Shown here piece after piece: positions 1 to 11,055 of a stretch of DNA of 64,000 nt (its first letter is position 1; each line of letters opens with the position of its first letter). The notes under the pieces are model-generated. The model was not told the DNA's origin. It ran no database searches and saw nothing but the letters and a program-made list of their open reading frames with translations. Origin of the DNA: Alkalicoccus urumqiensis (GTDB lineage Bacteria > Bacillota > Bacilli > Bacillales > Salisediminibacteriaceae); contig NZ_PVNS01000003.1 in NCBI RefSeq assembly GCF_002993335.1, positions 234,567 through 298,566 of the forward strand, in the 5' to 3' direction. The position numbers and the translations under genes are program-made.

Positions 1-569
1 TCGGCTGGGTAAGCCAGGCCGTAGATCAGCAGTACCAGGCGCATTCGCAGACGAGCGGACTGGATATCGTACTGAGCGGGAGGCACGCTTCCGTTGGTCT
101 GTACGAGCCCATCACAGAAGAAGATATCAAACGCGCACAGGCGCTTCTGGAACGGTTCCGTATCGCCCATCTGGAAGACGCGCCGCTTTCCCAGTATTCG
201 CAGGGAGAAAGGAAAAAAGCGCTTCTGGCGCGGGCATGGATGGCAGAGCCGGAGCTTCTCATTCTGGATGAACCGTGCTCCGGGCTGGACGTTTACTCAC
301 GTGAGGAGCTTCTCGATACGCTGGAGGAGTCAACCCGAGAGAGCGGAGGACCGACACTTTTATACGTGACGCACCATCTGGAGGAGGTCATTCCAAGCAT
401 CACGAGCGCGCTTCTCATGAAAGAGGGACGGATCGCCGCCTCCGGAAAAAAAGAAGAAGTGCTGACAGAAGAAAAGCTGAGCAGTGCCTTCAAGCTTCCG
501 CTCCGCATTCAGTGGGAGAGCGGCAGACCGTGGGCACGGGTACAGAAAGCAGGGAAGCACTCATACTGA
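1..569 (+). CDS. ABC transporter ATP-binding protein (5' truncated by window edge)
   Basis: The reading frame is open from base 3 to a stop at 567-569. The visible 188 residues are the C-terminal part of an ABC ATPase: an ABC signature YSQGERKKALLARA, Walker B LLILDEPCSGLD, and the switch histidine in YVTHHLEEV. The signature is SQGE in place of the usual SGGQ. That variant and the text around it recall the YlmA/ModF-like soluble ABC ATPases of Bacillus, a resemblance I judge from memory. Walker A lies upstream of the window, so substrate and partner permease cannot be judged. A strong hairpin terminator follows directly. Confidence 0.85.
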   Translation, partial: GWVSQAVDQQYQAHSQTSGLDIVLSGRHASVGLYEPITEEDIKRAQALLERFRIAHLEDAPLSQYSQGERKKALLARAWMAEPELLILDEPCSGLDVYSREELLDTLEESTRESGGPTLLYVTHHLEEVIPSITSALLMKEGRIAASGKKEEVLTEEKLSSAFKLPLRIQWESGRPWARVQKAGKHSY

Positions 570-575
570 ACGCAT

Positions 576-616
576 GAAAGAAGCTTCCGGCGGACGACCG
601 GAAGCTTCTTTCATTT
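576..616. terminator. Intrinsic terminator, probably bidirectional
   Basis: A 15-bp perfect stem (576-590 with 598-612, loop of 7) is followed by ATTTTGG. It sits between the ends of the convergent ABC ATPase and aldehyde dehydrogenase genes. A-rich and T-rich flanks would let it work in both directions. Confidence 0.85.
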
Positions 617-655
617 TGGCAGCATGCGTTTGAATTCCCGCGCATGGTACCGGCA

Positions 656-2083
656 TTAACGGATGTTTTTTGCGACGTATTTCGTTTCGAGGTATTCTTC
701 GATGCCTTCCACGCCGCCTTCCCGGCCGTAGCCGGATTCTTTCAGACCGCCGAACGGTGCCTGAGCGGCGGATGGTACGCCGTCATTCCAGCCGACAACG
801 CCGAACTCCAGTGCTTCCGTGACGCGCACGCCGCGGGCATGGTCGGTCGTAAATACATAGGAGGCAAGGCCGTACGGTGTATCGTTGGCCAGCTCGACAG
901 CTTCTTCTTCCGTTTCAAACGACTGAATCGGAGCTACCGGACCGAATGTCTCCTCTTTCATAATAATCATGTCCGGGGAGGCGTCTTTCAGCACGGTAGG
1001 CTGGAAGAAGTACGCACCGTTGTCCGTCGTTCCTTTTCCGCCGGCCGTCAGAACGGCGCCTTTTTTCACGGCATCTTCAACGTGATGCTCGATTTTTTCA
1101 TATCCGTCCTGGTCGATGACAGCACCGATATCATTGTCCCGGTTCATGCCGTCGCCGGTTTTCATTTTCTCCACTTCCCGGCTGAAACGCTCGACAAATT
1201 CAGCGTAAATGCCGCTCTGTACATAAAAACGGTTGGCCGCAATGCAGGACTGTCCGCCGTTTCGGAATTTCGCACGGAGCGCCTCTTCGACAGCCGTATC
1301 CAGATCCGCATCGTTAAACACGAGAAGCGGACCGTGCCCGCCGAGCTCGAGGGACAGCTTTTTCACTTGATGGGCACTCTGTTCAATCAGCATTTTGCCG
1401 ACTTCGGTCGAACCGGTAAAGGACAGCTTCCGCACTCTGGAGTCATTCATGAAAACGCCGGTAATATCTGATGCGCTGCCGGTTACGAGATTGACGACTC
1501 CTTTTGGAATACCGGCACGTTCGCACAGCTCGATGATTTTCATTGCCGTAAACGGCGTGGCTGTCGCCGGTTTAATAATAAACGTACATCCGGCAGCGAG
1601 TGCCGGAGCGAGTTTTCTCGTAATCATTGCTGCCGGGAAGTTCCATGGCGTGATCGCTGCCGTTACACCGACCGGCTGCTTGATCACATCGATCCGGTGA
1701 TCTGCGTGTTTCCCGGGAATACTCCGTCCGTATACGCGTTTCGCTTCATCGGCAAACCAGTCGAGAAACGACGCAGCGTAAACGACCTCCTGCTCCGAAT
1801 CTTTGATCGTTTTTCCGTTTTCTCTCGTCATCAGCTCCGCAATTTCTTCTTTCTCTTCATGCATGAGGCGGAATACTTCCCGGAGATATCCTGCGCGCTC
1901 CGCCGCGGTCGTTTTCTTCCAGGACTTCAAGGCTTCATGTGCCGCATCCACCGCCTGCTTCGTCTCTTTCTCACCGGCTTTTGGAACCGATCCGATCACC
2001 TCGCCGTTTCCGGGATTCGTGACATCGATCTGCTCCAGGTTTGAGCCGGTCCACTGTCCGTAAATGTACAGCTCCTGCTTCAT
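656..2083 (-). CDS. gabD: NAD(P)-dependent aldehyde dehydrogenase, succinate-semialdehyde dehydrogenase type
   Basis: 475 residues, the normal length for the family. It should oxidise an aldehyde, most likely succinate semialdehyde to succinate in the cytosol, the last step of GABA breakdown. Visible landmarks are the oxyanion Asn in PWNFP (N148), cofactor-site Lys in KPA (K171), the FTGSTEVGK nucleotide loop, general base Glu in LELGGHGP (E246) and catalytic Cys in GGQSCIAANR (C280). The start has a good ribosome site (GAAGGAGGAAGG) seven bases upstream. It is monocistronic here; no GABA aminotransferase lies beside it, so the exact substrate is inferred from overall similarity to GabD and could be another semialdehyde. 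Confidence 0.88.
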   Translation of the reverse strand: MKQELYIYGQWTGSNLEQIDVTNPGNGEVIGSVPKAGEKETKQAVDAAHEALKSWKKTTAAERAGYLREVFRLMHEEKEEIAELMTRENGKTIKDSEQEVVYAASFLDWFADEAKRVYGRSIPGKHADHRIDVIKQPVGVTAAITPWNFPAAMITRKLAPALAAGCTFIIKPATATPFTAMKIIELCERAGIPKGVVNLVTGSASDITGVFMNDSRVRKLSFTGSTEVGKMLIEQSAHQVKKLSLELGGHGPLLVFNDADLDTAVEEALRAKFRNGGQSCIAANRFYVQSGIYAEFVERFSREVEKMKTGDGMNRDNDIGAVIDQDGYEKIEHHVEDAVKKGAVLTAGGKGTTDNGAYFFQPTVLKDASPDMIIMKEETFGPVAPIQSFETEEEAVELANDTPYGLASYVFTTDHARGVRVTEALEFGVVGWNDGVPSAAQAPFGGLKESGYGREGGVEGIEEYLETKYVAKNIR

Positions 2084-2280
2084 GTATACCTTCCTCCTTC
2101 TATTACTGTTCCTGCTATCTTATGTTCCCTTTCTCAAAATGGCTTCAAACCTTTCGTCAGAAACAAGAAGTTTTCTAGGTCCATAGAATCAATGAAGACG
2201 TTTTCTGATTAGACTGGAATGCATCGGGTATAGGAGGAGCAGTGCTGATGCACAATCTTTTTAAAAGGGAAGTGTAATGA

Positions 2281-3045
2281 ATGAAGAAGTTTATGACGAT
2301 TTCTACAGCCGTACTTGCAGGCGCAGCAGTGACAGGTACGAGCGTAATGGCAGATTCCCACGACAGCGAGAGCAGCGGCACAGCAATGTTTACAGCGGAT
2401 TTAAGCCCGGATCAGGAAACAGCGGATGTGGAAAGCGACGCTTCCGGCATGGCCGAGTTTGAATTAAATGAAGACCAGACAGAAGTAACATATACAGTAG
2501 AAGCAGAAAGCCTCACTGGTGTGACGATGGCACATATTCACAGCGGTGCAGAAGGTGAAGACGGACCGGTCGAAGTCGGCCTGTTTGATACAGATGAAGC
2601 GGAAGATATTGACGGCGAACTTGCCTCCGGTACATTCGGTGAAGATGATCTTGCCGGTGATATGGACTGGGATGGCCTGCTCGAAGCCATGACCAATGAG
2701 GGTCTGTACGTCAATGTGCATACGGAAGAATATCCGGATGGTGAAATCCGCGGCCAGATCATGGCGCATGATATGGAAGAGGGCATGGATAACGGCATGA
2801 ACAACCATGATGATGCGGATAACAATCACGACGACGCGGATAACAACCATGATGACAACAATGCGATGAATGACCACGACGACTCGGACAACGGCTATGC
2901 GGACAACGGAAATGACTGGGATGAAGAAGGTAACGAAATGGCCCAGACATCGACGAACGGTCCGTTGTTTACGATGATCGGTCTGCTCGCGGCTACAGCC
3001 GGCGGAGCGATGATGTTCTTCCGCCGTCGTCCACAGCAGCAGTAA
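2281..3045 (+). CDS. Acidic surface protein with CHRD domain and C-terminal membrane anchor
   Basis: 254 residues. Residues 1-24 form a signal peptide ending VMA. Residues about 30-150 match a CHRD domain (the fold of chordin repeats), with the typical VTMAHIHSGAEGEDGPVEV and VNVHTEEYPDGEIRGQI stretches. Residues about 160-215 are a low-complexity Asp/Asn/His tract built on NNHDDAD repeats. A hydrophobic segment (about 227-247) followed by FRRRPQQQ looks like a cell-envelope anchor. No clear LPxTG motif precedes it, so sortase attachment is not supported. The start follows AAGGGAAG. The acidity and the metal-binding look of the His/Asp tract are seen; any metal-binding role is inference. Confidence 0.8.
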   Translation: MKKFMTISTAVLAGAAVTGTSVMADSHDSESSGTAMFTADLSPDQETADVESDASGMAEFELNEDQTEVTYTVEAESLTGVTMAHIHSGAEGEDGPVEVGLFDTDEAEDIDGELASGTFGEDDLAGDMDWDGLLEAMTNEGLYVNVHTEEYPDGEIRGQIMAHDMEEGMDNGMNNHDDADNNHDDADNNHDDNNAMNDHDDSDNGYADNGNDWDEEGNEMAQTSTNGPLFTMIGLLAATAGGAMMFFRRRPQQQ

Positions 3046-3074
3046 TATAGTAGAAACTCGAAATACAGCGCAGC

Positions 3075-3111
3075 AAAGGCAGCCGGAGTAATCAATCCGG
3101 CTGCCTTTTTG
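3075..3111 (+). terminator. Intrinsic terminator of the CHRD gene
   Basis: Stem AAGGCAGCCGGA / TCCGGCTGCCTT with an 8-nt loop, followed by TTTTTG. Confidence 0.92.
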
Positions 3112-3266
3112 TTACCCGCTGAGATTTCCGGCGTTTGACGCGTCGGTGAACGATCCGGCCACAGCCGTTCTCCTCGCTTCTCCAGGGTATTCCGTATGTA
3201 CGGAGAGCTCTGAAACCATTGACGGTTTTTAGCAGAGGGGCGGCGGCGCTGCCGGCGGATGGCGGA

Positions 3267-3460
3267 GTGGGAATGCGCCGGTACGAAGTGGGAAAATGAG
3301 GCAGCGAAGCTGGAATATTACGGGTCGAAGCTGGACAATTCAGGCGGAGTGGGAACCGACCACTCCGTTGTGGGACTGGAAGAGACAGCTGCGGGAACGT
3401 CAGTGGCAGTTGTGAGACAAAACTGCTCTGTAGTGGGACTGCACAGCAGATTCGTTTCCG
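3267..3460 (+). repeat. 21-nt phased motif array A (GTGGGA class)
   Basis: Nine copies of a 7-mer, GTGGGAA/GTGGGAC with variants GCTGGAA, GCTGGAC, GCGGGAA and GTGAGAC, begin at 3267, 3288, 3309, 3330, 3349, 3370, 3391, 3412 and 3433. Steps are 21,21,21,19,21,21,21,21. A degenerate tenth (GTTTCCG) falls at 3454. The preceding 3225-3266 region holds GCAGAGGGGCGGCGGCG and is shared with array H near 48.05 kb. The array lies in the 3112-4072 gap and overlaps spurious open frames. No protein-coding signal was found here. Confidence 0.9.
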
Positions 3461-3854
3461 CACTCCGGCTTCTGCCTGCCTTTTTACGAGAGAGAAGCAT
3501 CACAGCGGGCCGATCCAGAATGCTTCCGCACTTCCGCTCAAAACGGGAGAAAACTAAACCACATTCCCTTCCATATGCACGCTCAAACGATATGCATAAA
3601 AGAAAAATGTAAGCGGTGTCATCAATGCGTACAGGAAAATGCATAAAAGATGAGTAAACACCAAAAGGGTTATTTTTAGACGCGGCCGCTTTCTTCGTTT
3701 ATAATTTTAAATATGAAGAAACCCGGCATAAAGCTTCTTCATTTGTAACTTGGTGAGAAAATCTGCGAAAAGTTGAAAAGGAGAAAATTGCTGTTATATC
3801 GGCATTTGAAAACGCTTGTAGTCAGAAAATAAAAATAAAGTGTTAATTAATGGC

Positions 3855-3883
3855 TTTGTATTTTGGCAAAAAGATGATATTAT
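3855..3883 (+). promoter_or_regulatory. Possible sigma-A promoter upstream of gltB
   Basis: TTTGTA, 17-nt spacer, TATTAT within an AT-rich stretch (3640-4060) that contrasts with the GC-rich array upstream. It would leave a leader of about 180 nt before gltB. A second candidate, TTGACT at 4003 with TATTTT at 4024, has only a 15-nt spacer. No clear GltC-type operator was recognised. Confidence 0.4.
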
Positions 3884-4072
3884 TCAATGATATGAAGGGA
3901 GAATTCATCTATTTCTGAATTTTCCGCTGCGCGCCCGTATGTAAATGTTCAGTCATGATGTTTAAATATAGGTGCATAAAAATGTGAACGAATGGTTAAA
4001 TATTGACTCTCCGCAGAGCCGGGTATTTTTTCATTCGTTCATATTTTGGATTAATTAAGGAGGGACGCTATC

Positions 4073-7000
4073 ATGATGAAACACGGATATCCAACTGCCC
4101 AGGGTCTCTATGACCCGACACAAGAGCACGAGGCATGCGGAATCGGTATGATTGCTAATATTAATGGAACGAAGTCTCATGATATTGTACAAAACGCGAT
4201 CACGATTCTATGTAACCTCGAGCACCGGGGCGGCCAATCGGCAGACGTCAGCTCCGGCGATGGTGCCGGAATTCTGACACAGATCCCGCACCGCTTCTTC
4301 GAAAAACAGTTCCATAAAGAGGACATTGTCATCCCGGAAGAAGGCAAGTATGGAATCGGGATGGTGTTCTTCCCACAGGATCAGAAAGAACGAAAAGAGT
4401 CGCGGAAGATTTTCGAGCGCATCATTGAAGAGGAAAATCACCGCATCATCGGCTGGCGCACTGTTCCGGTCAACGATTCCTTTGTCGGAAACGAAGCGAA
4501 GAAAACCGAGCCGTTTATCCGGCAGGTACTTATCGCACCGGAAAATGAGATGGAAGACCAGGATGAGCTTGAGCGCCGTCTGTACGTCATCCGCAAGCGC
4601 ACCGAAATTGAAGTAGCGAAAACGACGTCGGCACAGGATTTTTATATCTGCAGCCTGTCGACACGCACGATCATTTATAAAGGAATGCTCATTCCGGAAC
4701 AGCTGGATTCTTTCTATATTGACCTGAACCACCCGGACTTTAAATCAGCAGTGGCATTTGTCCACTCCCGGTTCAGTACAAACACGTTCCCTAGCTGGAA
4801 GCGTGCGCACCCGAACCGGTATACGATCCATAACGGTGAATTTAATACGATCCGCGGTAACTTAAACTGGATGAAAGCAAGGGAGAAGCTCTGCCAGTCC
4901 GAATACTTCAGCGATGAAGATCTGGAAAAGCTTCTACCGGTCATCGACAAAAACGGCAGTGACTCTTCCATGTTTGACAACGCGTTTGAATTCCTTCACC
5001 TCTCCGGACGTTCCCTCGCACACTCTGCGATGATGATGATTCCAGAACCATGGGCTAATGATGACTCCATTAAACCGGAAAAGCGGGATTTCTATGAGTA
5101 CCACAGTACGCTGATGGAACCATGGGACGGCCCTGCTGCAATCGGCTTTACGGATGGACGCCATGTCGGTGCGATCCTGGACCGCAACGGTCTGCGCCCG
5201 GCCCGCTACTACGTAACGAAAAGCGGCATGATTGTACTTGGTTCGGAAGTTGGGGCGCTGGACATTTTCGCAGATGATATCGAATATAAAGACCGCCTGA
5301 ACCCGGGTAAAATGCTGCTCGTCGACCTGGAAGAAGGAAAGATCATTCCAGACGAAGAGCTGAAGATGAGCATTGCGAAAGAGCATCCGTACCGGGAGTG
5401 GATCGATGAGCACATGATCCATCTTGATGAAGTACCGAAGGCGGAAGCAGCACATGATGATCAGAAAGATCTCGTCGACAAGCAGCTCGCGTTCGGCTAC
5501 ACCGCAGAAGAAATGAACAAAATTTTAAAGCCGCTCGTCGCGGATAAAAAAGATCCTGTCGGCTCGATGGGCTATGACTCGCCGCTTGCGGTGCTTTCAA
5601 AGAAGCCTCAGCTTCTCTATAACTATTTCAAACAGCTTTTCGCCCAGGTGACGAACCCGCCTATTGATGCGATCCGTGAGGAAATTATCACGCAGATAAG
5701 TACGACGATCGGTGCAGAAGGAAGTGTCGTCAATCCGAAGCCGGACAGCTGTAAGCATATCCGTCTCGACAAGCCGGTACTCAGCAACGAACAGCTCGAA
5801 TCGCTGAGAAACCAGAACCTGGACGGATTTAAAGCAGAAACACTTCCGATCCTTTTCCCGGCAGGTGAAGGAAACGAAGCCATGGCTGCTGCGCTGGAAC
5901 AGCTGTTTAAGGATGCGGAGAAAGCGATGGACAACGGAGCGGTCCTCCTGATTCTGTCAGACCGCGGCATGGATAAAGATCATGCAGCGATTCCGGCCCT
6001 TCTTGCCGTCTCTGCCCTCCACCATCACCTGGTCCGTGAAGGCCGCCGCACGAAAGTGAGTCTGCTTCTGGAAACCGGCGAAGCCCGTGAAGTGCATCAC
6101 CATGCTTTACTGCTCGGCTACGGTGCGGAAGCGATCAACCCGTACCTCGCGTACGCGTCGCTTGAAGACCTCCGCAGCCGCGGGGAAATCGACCCGTCGT
6201 ACTCGATGGAGGAGATCGTCCAGCAGTATATCGATTCTGTCACAGACGGCGTCGTAAAGGTCATGTCCAAAATGGGTATCTCCACGATTCAGAGTTACCG
6301 CGGAGCGCAGATTTTTGAAGCCGTCGGTATTTCCCAGGAAGTCATCGACCGTCACTTTACCCGGACGTCGTCGAAGCTCGACGGCATCGGCATCGACACG
6401 ATGGCAGAGGAAGTACTGCGCCGTCATGCACCGGCCTATGAAGAAGAACGCGGGAAGCAGAAAAAGCTCGAAGCGGGCGATGAGTTCCAGTACCGCCAGA
6501 ACGGCGAGGACCATCAGTACAATCCGAAGACGATCCACATGCTGCAGCACTCGACCCGTTCCGGTGACTACGAGGCGTTTAAAGAGTATTCCCGCCTCAT
6601 TACCGACGAGAAAAACAACCTGCAGTCGCTGCGCGGCATGATTAAGTTCAAAAAGCGCGAGCCGGTGCCGATCGAAGAAGTTGAATCCGTCGAAGCGATC
6701 TGCAAACGATTCAAGACGGGTGCGATGTCTCTCGGTGCCATCAGTGCAGAAGCACACGAAGCACTGGCCATTGCCATGAACCGGATCGGCGGAAGCTCGA
6801 ACAGCGGCGAAGGCGGCGAGTATCCGGAGCGTTTCACCCCGGATGAAAACGGCGATTCCCGCCGGAGCTCGATCAAGCAGGTAGCCTCCGGACGCTTCGG
6901 CGTCAAGAGTCACTACCTCGTCAACGCCGATGAAATTCAAATTAAAGTCGCCCAGGGTGCGAAACCGGGTGAAGGCGGACACCTTCCGGGCAAGAAAGTA

Positions 7001-8659
7001 TATCCATGGATCGCGGAAGTCCGCGGTTCCATTCCAGGAGTGGAACTGATCTCTCCACCGCCGCACCACGATATTTATTCGATCGAGGATCTGGCAGAGC
7101 TGATCCACAACCTGAAAAACGCGAATCCGCGTGCACGTATTTCTGTCAAACTCGTTTCTTCCGGCGGTGTCGGCACGATCGCAGCCGGCGTTGCCAAAGG
7201 GCGTGCTGACCTTGTCCTGATCAGCGGATACGACGGCGGTACCGGTGCTGCTCCAAGAACGAGCTTAAAGCACGCAGGGCTTCCGTGGGAGATCGGACTT
7301 GCGGAAACGCATCAGACGCTTCTACTGAACGGTCTGCGTGACCGGATCGTCGTGGAAACAGACGGTAAAATGATGACCGGACGCGACGTCGTTGTCGCAA
7401 CGCTTCTCGGTGCCGAAGAGTATGGTTTCTCCACTGCACCGCTCGTTGTTCTCGGCTGTATCATGATGCGTGTCTGTCATCTGGATACATGTCCTGTCGG
7501 TGTCGCAACGCAGAATCCGGAACTCCGCAAAAAGTTCATCGGTACGGCGGAATCCGTCGAAAACTTCATGCGCTTCGTGGCGCAGGAGACGCGTGAACTG
7601 ATGGCAGAGCTCGGTTTCCGCACGGTCAACGAGATGGTCGGACGGACCGATGTGCTGGAAGCAAACAAAGAGATCGATCACTGGAAAGGAAAGCATCTGG
7701 ACATGGAACAGCTTCTGTTCCAGCCGGAAGTACCGAACGGCCAGACGGTCTACGCGAGCCGCAAGCAGGACCATGCGCTTGAGAAGTCACTGGACCATCA
7801 GGAGCTGCTTCCTTTCTGTGAAGATGCTCTGGAAAACGGCACACCGGTCAAAGGGACATCGTCAATCCGCAACATCCACCGTGTTGTCGGAACGATTCTC
7901 GGAAGTGAAGTGACGCGCCGCTACGGTCTGGAAGGACTGCCGGAAGATACGATCCGCCTTACCTTCAAAGGATCCGCCGGTCAGAGCTTCGGTGCCTTCG
8001 TTCCGCACGGCATGACGCTGAAGCTGGTCGGAGATGCAAATGACTTTATCGGTAAAGGACTGTCAGGCGGTAAAATCATCGCCCGTCCATCCCGGAAATC
8101 GTCGTTTAAGTGGGAGGAAAATATCATCGTCGGTAACGTCGCTTTCTACGGCGCTACAGGCGGGGAAGCCTACATCAGCGGTCTCGCAGGCGAGCGGTTC
8201 TGTGTGCGTAACAGTGGGGTCAACGTTGTCGTGGAAGGTGTCGGTGACCATGCCTGTGAATACATGACAGGCGGAAACGTCGTCGTCCTCGGAGAAACCG
8301 GACGCAACTTTGCTGCCGGTATGTCCGGAGGAACGGCCTACGTATTCGATGAAGACAACACCTTCTCCTCCAAATGCAACAAAGAGCTCGTCCACCTGAT
8401 GAAGCTCGACGACCAGGAGGAAGTGGAAAAAGTGAAGGGCATGATTGAAAAGCACGTCGAGAACACCCTGAGCCGCAAAGGCCAGCGCATTCTCAACGAC
8501 TGGGACCGCTACGCCGGCCAGTTCGTTAAAATCATCCCGGCAAGCTACCTCGAAATGCAGGAGCGCATCCAGTACCATCTCGACAAAGGACTGAGCCGCT
8601 TCGACGCCGAAATGGCCGCATTCGAAGACGGCAAAAAACCAAAAATCGCCGCGAAATAA
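4073..8659 (+). CDS. gltB: Glutamate synthase large subunit
   Basis: 1528 residues, full length (the Bacillus subtilis gene is called gltA). It forms glutamate from glutamine and 2-oxoglutarate with GltD. The N-terminal 21-residue propeptide precedes the amidotransferase nucleophile Cys22 (EACGIG), followed by the class II glutaminase domain with [11 protein letters not shown], a central linker domain, the FMN synthase domain, the 3Fe-4S cluster ligands C-x5-C-x4-C in [15 protein letters not shown] (about residues 1128-1139) and the C-terminal GXGXG helix domain. AAGGAGGG lies 8 nt upstream of the ATG; the next codon is also ATG. gltD follows after a 356-nt gap filled with structured repeats, so the two may not be made in equal amounts. 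Confidence 0.97.
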   Translation: MMKHGYPTAQGLYDPTQEHEACGIGMIANINGTKSHDIVQNAITILCNLEHRGGQSADVSSGDGAGILTQIPHRFFEKQFHKEDIVIPEEGKYGIGMVFFPQDQKERKESRKIFERIIEEENHRIIGWRTVPVNDSFVGNEAKKTEPFIRQVLIAPENEMEDQDELERRLYVIRKRTEIEVAKTTSAQDFYICSLSTRTIIYKGMLIPEQLDSFYIDLNHPDFKSAVAFVHSRFSTNTFPSWKRAHPNRYTIHNGEFNTIRGNLNWMKAREKLCQSEYFSDEDLEKLLPVIDKNGSDSSMFDNAFEFLHLSGRSLAHSAMMMIPEPWANDDSIKPEKRDFYEYHSTLMEPWDGPAAIGFTDGRHVGAILDRNGLRPARYYVTKSGMIVLGSEVGALDIFADDIEYKDRLNPGKMLLVDLEEGKIIPDEELKMSIAKEHPYREWIDEHMIHLDEVPKAEAAHDDQKDLVDKQLAFGYTAEEMNKILKPLVADKKDPVGSMGYDSPLAVLSKKPQLLYNYFKQLFAQVTNPPIDAIREEIITQISTTIGAEGSVVNPKPDSCKHIRLDKPVLSNEQLESLRNQNLDGFKAETLPILFPAGEGNEAMAAALEQLFKDAEKAMDNGAVLLILSDRGMDKDHAAIPALLAVSALHHHLVREGRRTKVSLLLETGEAREVHHHALLLGYGAEAINPYLAYASLEDLRSRGEIDPSYSMEEIVQQYIDSVTDGVVKVMSKMGISTIQSYRGAQIFEAVGISQEVIDRHFTRTSSKLDGIGIDTMAEEVLRRHAPAYEEERGKQKKLEAGDEFQYRQNGEDHQYNPKTIHMLQHSTRSGDYEAFKEYSRLITDEKNNLQSLRGMIKFKKREPVPIEEVESVEAICKRFKTGAMSLGAISAEAHEALAIAMNRIGGSSNSGEGGEYPERFTPDENGDSRRSSIKQVASGRFGVKSHYLVNADEIQIKVAQGAKPGEGGHLPGKKVYPWIAEVRGSIPGVELISPPPHHDIYSIEDLAELIHNLKNANPRARISVKLVSSGGVGTIAAGVAKGRADLVLISGYDGGTGAAPRTSLKHAGLPWEIGLAETHQTLLLNGLRDRIVVETDGKMMTGRDVVVATLLGAEEYGFSTAPLVVLGCIMMRVCHLDTCPVGVATQNPELRKKFIGTAESVENFMRFVAQETRELMAELGFRTVNEMVGRTDVLEANKEIDHWKGKHLDMEQLLFQPEVPNGQTVYASRKQDHALEKSLDHQELLPFCEDALENGTPVKGTSSIRNIHRVVGTILGSEVTRRYGLEGLPEDTIRLTFKGSAGQSFGAFVPHGMTLKLVGDANDFIGKGLSGGKIIARPSRKSSFKWEENIIVGNVAFYGATGGEAYISGLAGERFCVRNSGVNVVVEGVGDHACEYMTGGNVVVLGETGRNFAAGMSGGTAYVFDEDNTFSSKCNKELVHLMKLDDQEEVEKVKGMIEKHVENTLSRKGQRILNDWDRYAGQFVKIIPASYLEMQERIQYHLDKGLSRFDAEMAAFEDGKKPKIAAK

Positions 8660-8900
8660 GAAAAGCGGAGCCGGGCGTCTCACGAGCGACAAGTCCTGGA
8701 GGGCCCTGAAGGAAAGCAGGTCTTTGCTTTCCTTTCAGGGACCGAAGGAACCTCGAGCGAGAGCCCGGCGGAGCTGGACAATAAGAAAAGCGGAACCGGG
8801 CGTCCCACGAGCGACAAGTCCTGGAGAGCCCTGAAGGAAAGCAGGTCTTTGCTTTCCTTTCAGGGATCGAAGGAACCTCGAGCGAGAGCCCGGACGGAGG
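8660..8900. repeat. Tandem duplicate of a 125-nt hairpin repeat (module 1) in the gltB-gltD gap
   Basis: Two near-identical copies start at GAAAAGCGG (8660 and 8785; period 125) and the first ends GGAGCTGGACAATAA. Each contains an inner palindrome in which GGCCCTGAAGGAAAGC pairs with GCTTTCCTTTCAGG. The second copy runs into another strong hairpin, GGAGGAAAGC / GCTTTCCTCC (about 8895-8922). This GAAAAGCG...GAGCTGGACA layout is a dispersed element type familiar from Bacillaceae intergenic regions. Related copies lie at 30.83 kb (reverse), 63.45 kb and 63.93 kb. Confidence 0.85.
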
Positions 8901-9015
8901 AAAGCAGAACCAGGCTTTCCTCCGCGATCCGCCTTTGCATTAGGAATAAAGCGAAATCAGGAAGCCCACAAGACGCAGCGGAACGAACGCTGCCTGAAAC
9001 AAGGAGGGTACAACG

Positions 9016-10503
9016 ATGGGAAAAGCTACAGGTTTTATGGAATATACTCGTCAGACGATACCCGAGCGTGACCCTCAGGAACGGACAAAAGACTGGGATC
9101 AGTATGCGCTGCCAATGTCTGATGAAGAAGCAAGAAAGCAGGGTGCCCGCTGCATGGACTGCGGTGTGCCTACCTGTCATACGGGGATGGAGTTAAACGG
9201 TGTGACGACTGGCTGCCCGGTGTACCACTACATTCCGGACTGGAATGATATGGTCTACCGCGGCCAGTGGAAAGAAGCACTGGATAAGGAGCATGAGCAG
9301 AACAACTTCCCGGAATTCACCGGATTCGCCTGCCCGGCACCGTGTGAAGGCGCCTGTGTACTCGGAATCAACGAGCCGCCGGTGGCGATTCGTTCTGTGG
9401 AAAAATCGATTATCGAAAAAGGATTTGCGGAAGGCTGGATGGAGCCAAAGCCGCCGAAGCAGCGCACCGGCAAGCGCGTTGCTGTCGTCGGTTCCGGACC
9501 TGCAGGGCTTGCAGCTGCAGACCAGCTGAACAAAGCCGGACATAACGTAACCGTATTTGAGCGCGACGACCGTCTCGGCGGCCTGCTTACGTACGGTATT
9601 CCGGAAATGAAGCTGCCGTTCTCCATCGTTATGCGCCGCGTAAACCTGCTTGAGCAGGAAGGCATTGATTTTGTCACAAACACCGAAGTGGGCAAGGACG
9701 TATCTGTGGAACAGCTGAAATCGGATTTCGACTCGACGATTCTCTGCGGCGGGGCAACAGTCCACCGCGATGTGCCGGCTGAAAACACAGCGTTAAAAGG
9801 CATCCACTATGCGATGGACTTCCTCCACGCCAACACGAAGAGCCTTCTCGATTCCGATCTGGAAGACGGAAACTACATTTCCGCCAAAGACAAGAATGTT
9901 CTCGTGATCGGCGGGGGAGATACAGGAACGGACTGCCTGGCAACATCGGTGCGTCACAACTGTAAGAGCCTCGTTCAGTTCGATATTTATGACAAAAAAG
10001 GCGATGTCCGTGACATGATGGCCAATCCATGGCCGCAGTATCCGGTCATTCACCGTGTGGAATACGGCCAGAAGGAAGCCGAGTCTGTCTTTGGAGACGA
10101 CCCGCGCGCCTACGCCGTCATGACGAAAAAATTCGTCGGCGACGAGCATGGCCATGTCAAAGAAGCGCATACCGTTAACGTATCGCTCCGCTACGATGAA
10201 GAAGGCAACAAAATCCGCGAAGAAATTCCGGGTACAGAAAAAGTATGGCCGGTCGATCTCGTTCTCGTAGCCATCGGGTTCAAAGGCCCGGATCAGGGAC
10301 TGATTGAACAGCTGGACGTAGAAACGCGTCCAAACTCCACCGTCCGCTCCGAGTACGGCAAATTCACCACCAGCGTCGAAGGTGTCTTCGCTGCCGGCGA
10401 TATGCGCCGCGGCCAGAGCCTCATCGTCTGGGCGATCAACGAAGGACGAGGAGCCGCACGCGAATGCGACCGCTTCCTCATGGGTCACACCCAGCTTCCA
10501 TAG
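9016..10503 (+). CDS. gltD: Glutamate synthase small subunit
   Basis: 495 residues, full length. It passes electrons from NADPH through FAD and 4Fe-4S clusters to GltB. N-terminal cluster cysteines are visible (CMDCGVPTC at 46-54, then TGCPVY and [11 protein letters not shown]), an FAD dinucleotide fold [13 protein letters not shown] near residue 157, and an NAD(P)H fold GGGDTGTDC near residue 300. The C-terminal [14 protein letters not shown] is the conserved FAD-binding end. The start follows AAGGAGGGTACAACG. It ends at its own terminator. Confidence 0.96.
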   Translation: MGKATGFMEYTRQTIPERDPQERTKDWDQYALPMSDEEARKQGARCMDCGVPTCHTGMELNGVTTGCPVYHYIPDWNDMVYRGQWKEALDKEHEQNNFPEFTGFACPAPCEGACVLGINEPPVAIRSVEKSIIEKGFAEGWMEPKPPKQRTGKRVAVVGSGPAGLAAADQLNKAGHNVTVFERDDRLGGLLTYGIPEMKLPFSIVMRRVNLLEQEGIDFVTNTEVGKDVSVEQLKSDFDSTILCGGATVHRDVPAENTALKGIHYAMDFLHANTKSLLDSDLEDGNYISAKDKNVLVIGGGDTGTDCLATSVRHNCKSLVQFDIYDKKGDVRDMMANPWPQYPVIHRVEYGQKEAESVFGDDPRAYAVMTKKFVGDEHGHVKEAHTVNVSLRYDEEGNKIREEIPGTEKVWPVDLVLVAIGFKGPDQGLIEQLDVETRPNSTVRSEYGKFTTSVEGVFAAGDMRRGQSLIVWAINEGRGAARECDRFLMGHTQLP

Positions 10504-10528
10504 GTCAGCCATAGGAAAACGACGTTTC

Positions 10529-10567
10529 ATCCAGCCGGAAGGGCCCGCCCCTCCGGCTGGATTTTTT
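10529..10567 (+). terminator. Intrinsic terminator of gltD
   Basis: Stem ATCCAGCCGGA / TCCGGCTGGAT followed by TTTTTT. Confidence 0.93.
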
Positions 10568-10693
10568 CCTGTGCTGCCTGTCTCTTGTCATCGATTGACC
10601 CGGTACACATGTACTGAAAACAGGTTTAATCATAATGGCTGAGGGAAAAAGCAGAAGAGAAATCATTCCATTTTTTTAGAGGGAGGTTATTGT

Positions 10694-10876
10694 ATGGCTG
10701 GAGAAGGCGGCGGAGCAGGATCCGTATTTATTAAATATGCGTTTATTACGATTATCGTCATTATTATTTTGTTTTTCATCGTTAATTTTCTACTGCCGAT
10801 GCTCGGCGGAGGAGGCGGAGGCGGTGACAACGGCCTCAACGTCAATGTGGAACTGGATGACACCGGCGGCGATTAG
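10694..10876 (+). CDS. Small glycine-rich single-pass membrane protein
   Basis: 60 residues. A short Gly-rich N-terminus is followed by one long hydrophobic helix (about residues 12-37, rich in Ile, Val and Phe), a seven-glycine run and an acidic tail ending LDDTGGD. AGAGGGAGG stands 7-8 nt before the ATG, and a terminator follows at once, so this is a real monocistronic gene. I do not recognise the family. The glycine hinge with an acidic tail suggests a membrane-anchored peptide, probably with its tail outside; that orientation is inference. Confidence 0.75.
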   Translation: MAGEGGGAGSVFIKYAFITIIVIIILFFIVNFLLPMLGGGGGGGDNGLNVNVELDDTGGD

Positions 10877-10892
10877 CCGATTCCGGAAAAGA

Positions 10893-10929
10893 AAAGCAGC
10901 ACTTCCCAGATGGGAGGTGCTGCTTTTTT
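10893..10929 (+). terminator. Intrinsic terminator of the small membrane protein gene
   Basis: Stem AAAGCAGCACTTCCC / GGGAGGTGCTGCTTT with T-run TTTTTT. Confidence 0.92.
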
Positions 10930-11055
10930 CGCCGTCCGGGGCACTCCGGAAGCGAGCTGATTGAAAGCAGATGGGCCGCTGCGGATTTCAGCGGCAGGTT
11001 TCCGGGAGATTCAGGACAGACCGCCACTGCCTCTCTTTTCAAACCAGAATTTCCC

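Noticed and set aside
656..1471. Open frame on the + strand over the aldehyde dehydrogenase
   Set aside because: Shadow of the conserved minus-strand enzyme, without any recognisable domain.
2200..2231. SigB-like promoter upstream of the CHRD gene (GTTTTC ... GGGTAT)
   Set aside because: The spacer is 20 nt, too long for the usual 12-15 of SigB promoters.
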